Below, in pieces: positions 57,107-64,000 of a stretch of 64,000 bases of DNA (position 1 is the stretch's first letter; every line of letters begins with the position of its first letter). This DNA is from Jatrophihabitans sp964252635 (GTDB taxonomy: Bacteria; Actinomycetota; Actinomycetes; Mycobacteriales; Jatrophihabitantaceae): NCBI RefSeq assembly GCF_964252635.1, contig NZ_CAXUNP010000015.1, positions 30,020-94,019 of the forward strand. Direction: 5' to 3'. A program made the position numbers and the translations under genes. Below the pieces are notes generated by a model. That model was not told the DNA's origin. It did no database searches and was given only the letters and a program-made list of their open reading frames with translations.

Positions 57107-57170
57107 GGTTCCAGCATCGCACGTTCGGCTCTCGTCACGGCTCGATCGGCCGGTGGGACCCAATCGCGGC

Positions 57171-59498
57171 TCAGGCCGTCCCGGACGCCATCTCGTCGGA
57201 CGCCCCGGGGAGGCGGAGACCCCTCAGGCTGCGAAGGATCGACCTGGTGTCGCGCCCCCGTACCTCCGCGACGGCGTGGGCGGGCGCCGCGAGCAGCGCT
57301 TCCAGGCGGCGCACGGCGTCGACGTGGTCGGCGGTCCAGACGAGCCGCACCGCGGTGGCCGTGCCGTAGCCGTCGGGGTCGGCCAGGTCGTGTCCGATGG
57401 TGGCGATCAGCTGCGCGTCGGCGGCCGTCGTGGGCCCCTGCGGCGAAGGAGCCGCCGTGCCGCGCACCAGGGCTTCGGCGAGGCTGGCGTACCACTGCGT
57501 GACGGCAGCGACGGCAGCGTCGAGTTGGGGCACGGGCGCCGCGTGGTCGGTGAACGTGGCGGAGTCCGAGGTCCAGAGGTCGAGGACGGAGTCCGCGGCC
57601 AGCCGTAAGCCGGCCACCCCGGTGACCAGTGCGGTGACCTCGGCGAGAGGGACCGGCTTGCTGCCGCGTTCGGCGAGGTAGCCGCGGAAGGCGTCGTCCA
57701 GGCGTCGCGCCGAGGCGGCGGCTGCGTACGCCTCGGCGGTCGGCGTGATCGTGGCCGGCGCGCCGGGTCGGCAGCGCTGCACGGCGTAGGACACCGCGGC
57801 GCTCAGGTTGGTCGCGCTGTCGGTGTAGGCCTCGGCCAGCGCCCGGCCCAGGGCACGGCCGGCCCCGCGCGGCCAGAACAGCACGCCGACGGCCACGCTC
57901 ACCGCACAGCCGATGGCGATGTCCTCCACGCGGGTCAGGCCCACCTTCCAGCCGACCGGCGCGATGATGTTGTAGAGGATCACCAGGGTCAGCGTGAACG
58001 CTCCTTGCCCGGCCGTGAAGGACAGCGTGGTCGGGGCAAGGCCGGCCAGCAGTACCGCCACCGGCAGGAGCACCCACAACACGGTCGTGTTCGTCCCGAC
58101 GACCGCCACGACCAGGCCGCCGACGACGAAGCCCCCGGATGTGCCGAGGATGCCACGTAGCGAGTTCTGGCCGGTGTTCAGAGCGTTGGAACGCAGCACG
58201 GCCAACGTGCCCAGGACGACCCAGAACGAGTGCTGCACGCCGGTCAGATTCGCAACCAGTACCGCCGCGCCCAGCGCGAAGGCACCGCGCAGGCTGTTGT
58301 GCAGCCACACCGAATGCCACTCGACGTGGGCTCCGGCCCGTTCGTGCGCCGAGGCCAGCGGCCCACTGATGCCGTCGGGCTGGTGACCGAGCACGCGGGC
58401 CCACCACGTGCGCTGTTCGGCGGACACCACGCGTTCGATGTTGGCGGCGACGACGGACGCTGCGTAACTCAGCTCCTGGGCCCGGAAGGTCGGCTCCAAA
58501 GAGCTGACCATGGCCCGGGCACGATCCGACGCGCCGCGGATCGCGATCGGCATCGAGCCAGTGGCCCGGTACTCCATGTCGTGCAGGGCCGCCCGGAGCT
58601 CGGCGAGCTCACCAGACAGATCCCCGCCGCTGCGGTAGGGGGCCTCGAGGAGGGCGGCTCCCGCCTCGAGCAGATCGGCCACGGCCGTGACGACCGCCCG
58701 AACCTGCTGTGCGCCTGCCTCTGGTGAGTCCGCACCCGCACGCGGGACGATTCGGCAGAGCCAGCCCAGCTCGTCCACGAGCCGGACCTGGGCACGGGCG
58801 GACGACGTCAGGCCGGTCGGCCGGTACGGGGTCGCGAAGAACAGGCGTTCGAGGGCCTCCGTCGCCTCGGTCACGCGGTCGGCGAGGTCCGGCTCGTCAC
58901 GGTGCTGGGTGTCGTGACGAGCCGTGTCCTCCGTCTGTGCGCGCAGCAGGTCACCGAGTAGGCGGCACACCGTGGTCGCCGACGCACGCAGCCGATCGGG
59001 CCTGGCCGACGGCCACAACACCACCACCGCCCCGGTCGCCGCCCCGGTCGCCAGCGCCCACCCGGTGAGGCGGTCCGGGATCGTCGACGCCGGGGCCGGT
59101 GTCGTCACCGGCAGGACGAACGCGATCAGCAGGGCGGTGGTCGCCCCGGCGAGTACCGAGCTGATCACGCCGACGAACAGCACCACCAATCCCACGAGGG
59201 TGGTCGCGATCGCGGCGACGACTGCGTTGTGCGACGCCAGCGTGCCGAGACAGACCAGGGCGGCACCGGTGACGCCGAGGCCGAGGTGCGCCTCCAGCCG
59301 GTACTGGACGGGTCCGGAGAAGTCGACGAACAGCAGCATGGCGAACGCGCCGAAGGCGGCGAACGTGGCGATCTGAGCGTTGCCGATCACCTGCATGCCC
59401 AGCGCGAACAGGCCGGGCATGACGATGGCGGTACGGGCGGCCCGGCGCAGAGCGGCCAGTCCGGGATCGTGGGCCCGCAGCCATGCCAACGGGCTCAT
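57171..59498 (-). CDS. FUSC-family membrane transporter (aromatic acid exporter-like)
   Basis: A 775-residue protein with two repeats, each of several membrane segments followed by a long helical soluble part (about residues 10-150 then 150-370; 390-540 then 550-775). The second membrane half has GVQHSFWVVLGTLAVLRSNALNTGQNSLRGILGTSGGFVVGGL, a FUSC signature. Relatives export aromatic acids such as fusaric or p-hydroxybenzoic acid. It appears single in its operon. Confidence 0.9.
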   Translation of the reverse strand: MSPLAWLRAHDPGLAALRRAARTAIVMPGLFALGMQVIGNAQIATFAAFGAFAMLLFVDFSGPVQYRLEAHLGLGVTGAALVCLGTLASHNAVVAAIATTLVGLVVLFVGVISSVLAGATTALLIAFVLPVTTPAPASTIPDRLTGWALATGAATGAVVVLWPSARPDRLRASATTVCRLLGDLLRAQTEDTARHDTQHRDEPDLADRVTEATEALERLFFATPYRPTGLTSSARAQVRLVDELGWLCRIVPRAGADSPEAGAQQVRAVVTAVADLLEAGAALLEAPYRSGGDLSGELAELRAALHDMEYRATGSMPIAIRGASDRARAMVSSLEPTFRAQELSYAASVVAANIERVVSAEQRTWWARVLGHQPDGISGPLASAHERAGAHVEWHSVWLHNSLRGAFALGAAVLVANLTGVQHSFWVVLGTLAVLRSNALNTGQNSLRGILGTSGGFVVGGLVVAVVGTNTTVLWVLLPVAVLLAGLAPTTLSFTAGQGAFTLTLVILYNIIAPVGWKVGLTRVEDIAIGCAVSVAVGVLFWPRGAGRALGRALAEAYTDSATNLSAAVSYAVQRCRPGAPATITPTAEAYAAAASARRLDDAFRGYLAERGSKPVPLAEVTALVTGVAGLRLAADSVLDLWTSDSATFTDHAAPVPQLDAAVAAVTQWYASLAEALVRGTAAPSPQGPTTAADAQLIATIGHDLADPDGYGTATAVRLVWTADHVDAVRRLEALLAAPAHAVAEVRGRDTRSILRSLRGLRLPGASDEMASGTA

Positions 59499-59595
59499 TG
59501 ATCCGCCTCATCCGCTCGTCGGGACGCCTGCCGCCCCTATGCTCGCGCCGATCCGTGCGTCCTGTCGAGGGCATCGCGCCCCCGCGCTGCGCGGT

Positions 59596-60414
59596 CTAGA
59601 GGATCCCGTCGCGTGCTGCCGCGTGGATGGTCGGCACGGTCGCCCGGAAGCCGAGCTCACGCACCAGCGTCCCGTCCATCCGACCGGACCACGGGTGTTC
59701 GAGCGGCTCGGCGCTGGTCGCGACCGGGTTGCCGCCGAGAGCGGTCATCTCGTACACGGTGGCGGGCGCATCGTCGGTCACGTTCACGATCCGCCCGTCC
59801 ATGGCGCCGGTCAGGGCAAGGCGCACGACGGTGGCGACGTCGCGATGGTGCACGACGGAGTAGGTGTGTGCCGGGTGCAGCCCGAAGCGCTCCGCCAGTG
59901 TTCCGAGGGACGCGAGGTGCCCGTCGCCGTCCCCGTAGACGAACGGCAACCGCAGGACGGACCAGGTCAGGCCGCTGTCGCGCAGGAGCTGCTCGGCGGC
60001 CACCTTGCTCGCCGGGTAGGCGGCCGTCGGCGAGCAGGTGTCGGTCTCGAGAGCGGGACGCGCGGCGTCGGCGTCGTAGACGTTGCCGGTGCTGCTCATG
60101 ACGAACCGGGCGGCCGGTGCGTACGCCTTGACCGCGTCGATCAGGTTGCGTGTGCCGTCGAAGTTGGCACGCCAGACGGCGTCCTCGTCATCCGTCCGGA
60201 ACAGCGCGGCGAGATGAACGACCACGTCGACGCCCCCGACCGCGGCCCGCAGGGACCCGGGGTCGGCGAGATCGCCACGGACCGCGGTCGTGCCGGGCGG
60301 GACCTCGACGTCCGCGCGGACGAGGGCGCGACAGTCGAAGCCCGATTGCGCCAGGCGCGGCAGCAGGCGCGATCCGACCAGGCCGGTCGCCCCGGTAAGT
60401 AGCACTGTAGTCAT
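59596..60414 (-). CDS. NAD(P)-dependent epimerase/dehydratase family protein
   Basis: The 272-residue extended SDR has LLTGATGLVGSRLLPRLAQSG, a Ser/Thr in MSSTGNVYD, and YPASKVAAEQLL giving the catalytic Tyr-x3-Lys. A substrate domain follows (WSVLRLPFVYGDGD). It may reduce or epimerise a small or sugar substrate. It is divergent from a MarR gene across a 27-bp operator, so it is probably induced when the MarR ligand appears. Confidence 0.92.
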   Translation of the reverse strand: MTTVLLTGATGLVGSRLLPRLAQSGFDCRALVRADVEVPPGTTAVRGDLADPGSLRAAVGGVDVVVHLAALFRTDDEDAVWRANFDGTRNLIDAVKAYAPAARFVMSSTGNVYDADAARPALETDTCSPTAAYPASKVAAEQLLRDSGLTWSVLRLPFVYGDGDGHLASLGTLAERFGLHPAHTYSVVHHRDVATVVRLALTGAMDGRIVNVTDDAPATVYEMTALGGNPVATSAEPLEHPWSGRMDGTLVRELGFRATVPTIHAAARDGIL

Positions 60415-60428
60415 GATGGTCTCCCTAA

Positions 60429-60455
60429 CTGATCGTCAGTAATACTGACAATCAG
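60429..60455. promoter_or_regulatory. MarR operator, 27-bp near-perfect palindrome
   Basis: CTGAT-C-GTCAGTA-A-TACTGAC-A-ATCAG. The inner 15 bp are a perfect dyad and the outer 5-bp arms also pair. It lies between the divergent epimerase and MarR genes and just upstream of the MarR -10 hexamer. Confidence 0.85.
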
Positions 60456-60463
60456 CGTAGCAG

Positions 60464-60478
60464 TAACCTTGCGTCGTG
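60464..60478 (+). promoter_or_regulatory. Leaderless promoter of the marR-type gene
   Basis: TAACCT (60464-60469) is 6 nt before GTG 60476. Confidence 0.6.
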
Positions 60479-60925
60479 ACCTACGAGGCCGACCTGGGGC
60501 CACGGCTCAGCCGTCGGCTGACCTACCTGCTCAAGCGCGCTCTCCTGGACCTCGAGGATCTGCATCAGGAGCACCTGGAGCCCTTCGGGATCAACGGCCG
60601 CGAACTCGCGGTCCTGTTGCTCCTCCAGGCACGGGAACCGGAGTCCCAGCAGCAAGCCGCCGCCCGCCTCAAGATCGACCGGACGACGATGGTGGCCCTG
60701 CTCGACGGGCTCGAGAGCAAGGGTCTGGTGGCGCGGCACGCCGACGACGGGGACCGTCGTCGCAACGTCGTCGCCCTGACCGAGGCAGGTCAACAGGTCC
60801 TGAGCAGAGCAACGCGCGCCAGCGACAAGGCCGAGCGGCGGCTGCTCGCCGACCTGGACGCCGACGAGCAGGCGCAGCTGCGCGCGTTGCTCGTCCGCAT
60901 CGCGGCCGCCGACCGACGCCGGTGA
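60476..60925 (+). CDS. MarR-family transcriptional regulator
   Basis: The 149-residue winged-helix regulator has INGRELAVLLLLQAREPESQQQAAARLKIDRTTMVALLDGLESKGLVARHADDGDRRRNVVALTEAGQQVL. The DRR wing and the dimer helices at both ends are typical MarR. Its own operator and promoter overlap, so autoregulation plus control of the epimerase is likely. Confidence 0.95.
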   Translation: MTYEADLGPRLSRRLTYLLKRALLDLEDLHQEHLEPFGINGRELAVLLLLQAREPESQQQAAARLKIDRTTMVALLDGLESKGLVARHADDGDRRRNVVALTEAGQQVLSRATRASDKAERRLLADLDADEQAQLRALLVRIAAADRRR

Positions 60926-61034
60926 CGGTGGGTCACTCCGGGCGTCTCAGGATCACGTGGGCGAGCCGGCCCGGCGGGCGGAACGGCTCGAGCACCAGTG
61001 ACGAAAGGGCGCCCGCAGCGGGCACGATGGACGC

Positions 61035-61788
<754 letters not shown>

Positions 61789-61799
<11 letters not shown>

Positions 61800-61816
61800 G
61801 GCCGGTCGGCCCTCCT
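61789..61816 (+). terminator. Possible terminator hairpin after SDR gene
   Basis: An 8-bp stem (AGGAGGGC with GCCCTCCT) around a 12-nt loop spans the SDR stop codon. The region 61817-61975 shows no gene. Confidence 0.45.
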
Positions 61817-61975
61817 GCCCGGGCGCGTGTCAGGCGGCGCGGGCCGTCTGTGCCGGGCGGCCAGCGCGGTACGGGCTCGCGCTCGGTCGCAAGGTGAGAT
61901 CGTGGTCGGTCATCAGGCGCCAGGGCAGCGGACACATCCACGGCTCGGGTCGGGTCGGGCCAGGCCCCGGTCGGA

Positions 61976-62626
61976 TCAAGTGACGGGGCGGGCGAAGACG
62001 GCGATGTTGTCGCGGTAGGAGTGCGCCGCGGGGTCGAACGGTCCCCCACAGGTGATGAGCACGAGCCGTGGTGCACCGACCGTATCGAAAAGCGTGGTCG
62101 GCAGGGCACGGGTCTTGGAGTAGACGCGGCGTGCGAAGACCCGGTAACCAACCTGGCGTCCGTTCTCGGTCGTCAGCGTGACGCGCTGTTTGACGCGCAA
62201 ATCGCCGACGCGAAACAGCGCTCCGTCGCCCTCGACCGCGGAGTCGACGTGTCCGTCGATGACGGTCGCGCCGGCGGGGGAGCCGGGGAGAGCGCTGCCG
62301 ACCCACCAGCCGACGTGGCCGACGTCATCGGGTACGCCGAGCACCCCGCCGCTGGTGACGACCCGTTCGACCGGGGCGGTCAGACCGAGGGCGGGGATGC
62401 GCAGCAGGACCGGGCGGGTCGATCGTGCTGACGTCGCGCGTGCGCCGCCGCTGACCCGCTCGCTGGAGGCACGCGTCTCCGGAGCCGGCGCGCGAGTGGC
62501 CGGGCCGAGGCTTGCGGGTCGGAGCGCCAGGGACCCGAACGAGGTCGGCGAGCCGCGATCATGGCGCAGTCCGACAAGTGCGACGCCGGCCAGCACGAGG
62601 CCGATGGCCACGACCGCGGCTGCCAC
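61976..62626 (-). CDS. Class E/F-like sortase
   Basis: From GTG 62626 the protein has an N-terminal membrane segment, a Ser/Pro/Arg-rich linker and a sortase domain: LRIPALGLTAPVERV, catalytic His in VIDGHVD, catalytic Cys in LVLITCGGPFD and Arg in HSYRDNIAVF. It should attach a surface protein to the wall or process it. The same frame stays open upstream and encodes a basic stretch (ERRTGPHRHRR) normal for sortase N-termini. An ATC codon at 62674 with AAAGGA 6 nt before it is the best-placed start, so the true start may be ATC. A terminator separates it from the likely substrate gene upstream. Confidence 0.9.
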   Translation of the reverse strand: MAAAVVAIGLVLAGVALVGLRHDRGSPTSFGSLALRPASLGPATRAPAPETRASSERVSGGARATSARSTRPVLLRIPALGLTAPVERVVTSGGVLGVPDDVGHVGWWVGSALPGSPAGATVIDGHVDSAVEGDGALFRVGDLRVKQRVTLTTENGRQVGYRVFARRVYSKTRALPTTLFDTVGAPRLVLITCGGPFDPAAHSYRDNIAVFARPVT

Positions 62627-62741
62627 GAACGTGACAACCCGGCGGTGGCGGTGCGGACCGGTCCGGCGTTCGATGGTCGTTCCTTTGCCATGGGAGGAGG
62701 GTGTGGCGTCGTCTTGCGGCCGGCGTGCGTGATTACGCTCC

Positions 62742-62775
62742 CGGCAGGCCCACCCGGGACCGGGTGGGCCTGCCG
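62742..62775 (-). terminator. Strong terminator hairpin between surface-protein and sortase genes
   Basis: CGGCAGGCCCACCCGG (62742-62757) pairs perfectly with CCGGGTGGGCCTGCCG (62760-62775). This gives a 15-bp stem with a 4-nt loop, and is placed 11 bp after the stop of the gene at 62786. Confidence 0.85.
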
Positions 62776-62785
62776 TGACCGACCG

Positions 62786-63625
62786 TCACCGGCTGGCGCG
62801 ACGACGAGTGGCGAGCACAGTGGTGCCGCCTACCGCGAGCAGGAGCCCGCCGACGAGCAGGCCCAGTTGCGTGTCGACGGTCGTGTCGGCGGTGGCGGCC
62901 GCATGGCCACCGTTGCCGGCCGGCACCGCAGTCGGCATGTCGCCGCCGGGTCCGGTCCCGTTCATGCGGTACGAGACGGACCTCGCGCCGGCGTACGCGA
63001 GAGTGGTCCTCGTGTCCCTCGATGCCGCGGCGAGCGTGACGCTGGTGCGGCCTGCAGCGGCGGGGAACGCGAAACGGACCGTGAAGGAGCCGCCGGCGCT
63101 GGTACGAGCCCTCGCCAGGGCGTTGCCGACCGTGGTGCTGCCAACGACGCCGATGTTGACGGGCAGAGTCGCTGTGGGCGTGGCGTTGCCGGTGGTGGCG
63201 CGGCAGCCGGAGAAGTGCCGGCCGGTCACGGTCACCGTCTGTCCGCCGCGGGCCGTCGCCGGTGACACGGTGAGCGTGGGCTTTGTGCAACTGGCCACGG
63301 CCACTGCGGGGACGGCCGTGGAGCTCGGTGCCGTCGCAATCGACGAGGCAGCCGATGTCGGAATGGCGGGTGCAGAAGTGGCGGACGTCGGAGTGGATGC
63401 CGACGTGGTCGCTGCGGACGCGCTCGGCAGTGCCTTCGTGCCCGCTGTGGTGTCGTCCTTGTCGCGGAAGTGCCGCACCAGCAAGACGATCAGTAGGGCC
63501 AGAACCAGCAGCAGGATCAGCGCCAGCAGCCACCGCCACCACCCTGCGCCGCGTCGGTGCTTGCCGTCGTCGAGGGGATGGGAGCCGGAGGGTCCACCGG
63601 CGCCTGCTCCTATCGGGTGGCTCAA
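62786..63625 (-). CDS. Surface-anchored protein with IPT-like domain, probable sortase substrate
   Basis: The 279-residue protein has a basic cytoplasmic N-terminus, a membrane helix (about residues 30-52) and a Ser/Thr/Ala linker (65-110). A beta-rich domain follows (CTKPTLTVSPATARGGQTVTVTGRHFSGC, resembling an IPT/TIG or bacterial Ig-like module). The end is a hydrophobic helix and RRR tail, like a cell-wall sorting signal. No LPxTG or LAxTG is present; VPAGNGG occupies the expected region. The adjacent sortase makes it the likely partner. The N-terminal helix lacks a clear signal-peptidase site. Confidence 0.8.
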   Translation of the reverse strand: MSHPIGAGAGGPSGSHPLDDGKHRRGAGWWRWLLALILLLVLALLIVLLVRHFRDKDDTTAGTKALPSASAATTSASTPTSATSAPAIPTSAASSIATAPSSTAVPAVAVASCTKPTLTVSPATARGGQTVTVTGRHFSGCRATTGNATPTATLPVNIGVVGSTTVGNALARARTSAGGSFTVRFAFPAAAGRTSVTLAAASRDTRTTLAYAGARSVSYRMNGTGPGGDMPTAVPAGNGGHAAATADTTVDTQLGLLVGGLLLAVGGTTVLATRRRASR

Positions 63626-63725
63626 GGTGTCTCCTGTGTTCGTTCGTCGGGTGGGGTGACGTCGACTCGGGCGACGGCTGTCGCGCCGCGTCGGCAGTGG
63701 CGGATGCTGGTGACGCGATCCATCG

Positions 63726-63947
63726 TCAGAGCAGACCGCCGAGCTTGTCGCCCAGGCCGCCGGGGAGGTTGCCGCCGAACTTGGCGATGAGATCAGCCGG
63801 GTTCACACCGAACTTCGAGAGCAGGTTCTTGTGTTCGTCGTTGTCGGTGTCGACCTGATCGGGCAGTTCTCCGTCAGCCTGTGCGGCTTTGTCGCCCTGG
63901 CCCTGGCTCTTCAGCAGCTCGAGAATCTGGTTCTTGTCAATGTTCAT
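63726..63947 (-). CDS. Small acidic conserved hypothetical protein
   Basis: The 73-residue protein begins MNIDKNQILELLKSQGQGDKAAQADGELPDQVDTDND and ends in a Gly/Leu-rich helix (LIAKFGGNLPGGLGDKLGGLL). It has no signal peptide or known domain. Similar short proteins occur in many actinobacteria. Beyond it, 63948-64000 contains only upstream sequence. Confidence 0.7.
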   Translation of the reverse strand: MNIDKNQILELLKSQGQGDKAAQADGELPDQVDTDNDEHKNLLSKFGVNPADLIAKFGGNLPGGLGDKLGGLL

Positions 63948-64000
63948 CGCTTGACTCCGTGGGACGAGTGCGGGCAGCAGGTGGCCGCCCGGTTCGGGTG

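Noticed and set aside
61817..62306. 158-codon minus-strand ORF overlapping the sortase
   Set aside because: It is in another frame of the sortase gene and reads as Arg-rich low-complexity sequence.

Overview
The window is about 64 kb of very GC-rich, densely coded DNA from an actinomycete chromosome. Actinobacterial hallmarks are SARP/BTAD and TetR/LacI regulators, a PAC2 protein, an MshC-like ligase, Orn, two PQ-rich secreted proteins, many GTG starts, and many genes that begin 6-7 nt downstream of a TAnnnT hexamer (leaderless style). There is no IS element, prophage, CRISPR array or rRNA. Four tRNAs are present: Lys-CTT, His-GTG, Arg-TCT and Gly-TCC. The genus cannot be fixed from this sequence. 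A non-mycobacterial soil-type actinomycete is likely.

Layout. 1-4.6 kb: end of a formaldehyde-dehydrogenase-like gene, a SnoaL protein, and two TetR/oxidoreductase pairs (aldo/keto reductase; an SDR with a substituted catalytic site), each with palindromic operators. 4.7-11.5 kb: a PAC2 gene, then a LacI-controlled sugar ABC importer and a GH1 beta-glucosidase, with a perfect 16-bp operator and an internal 15-bp hairpin. 11.5-20.5 kb: small proteins, YjbQ, a 1061-aa SARP/NB-ARC/TPR regulator, a DrrAB-type exporter, rph-rdgB, tRNA-Lys and a flippase-like membrane protein. 20.6-29.6 kb: tRNA-His/orn, a pterin dehydratase, then a lipid block: a TetR-controlled ferredoxin reductase plus fatty-acid desaturase, and a second TetR with ALDH, ferredoxin, P450 and an SCP2-like protein around a shared operator.

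29.6-53.5 kb resembles the Mycobacterium tuberculosis Rv2464c-Rv2478c neighbourhood as I recall it: ssb, ettA, thioesterase, conserved hypothetical, aglA, glbO, HNH protein, CtaJ-like protein, DUF5130, pepN, DsbA-like protein and rpiB. Inserted among them are a disulfide reductase, a lipoprotein, a broken sulfatase, MscS, an aspartate aminotransferase, an amidase, a transglycosylase, a peroxiredoxin, a TetR/epimerase pair with an operator array, DUF952 and CtaG. 53.5-64 kb: a DJ-1 protein, a kinase-fold protein, an MshC-like ligase, tRNA-Gly, a FUSC transporter, an epimerase/MarR pair, an SDR, and a sortase with a likely surface substrate.

The strongest observations are: an in-frame amber codon in a sulfatase; an SDR whose Ser-Tyr pair reads Thr-Cys; an array of four GAGAGCA-N-TGCTCTC operators; a 17-bp tandem repeat that makes a chain of ATGA-coupled mini-ORFs running into a thioesterase; a 25-bp tandem repeat made of the abutting 3' ends of two convergent genes; a sortase whose best start is a rare ATC codon; and widespread leaderless promoter spacing. 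I did not find a convincing wholly new multigene system; the ALDH/ferredoxin/P450/SCP2 cluster is the best candidate for an uncharacterised pathway.
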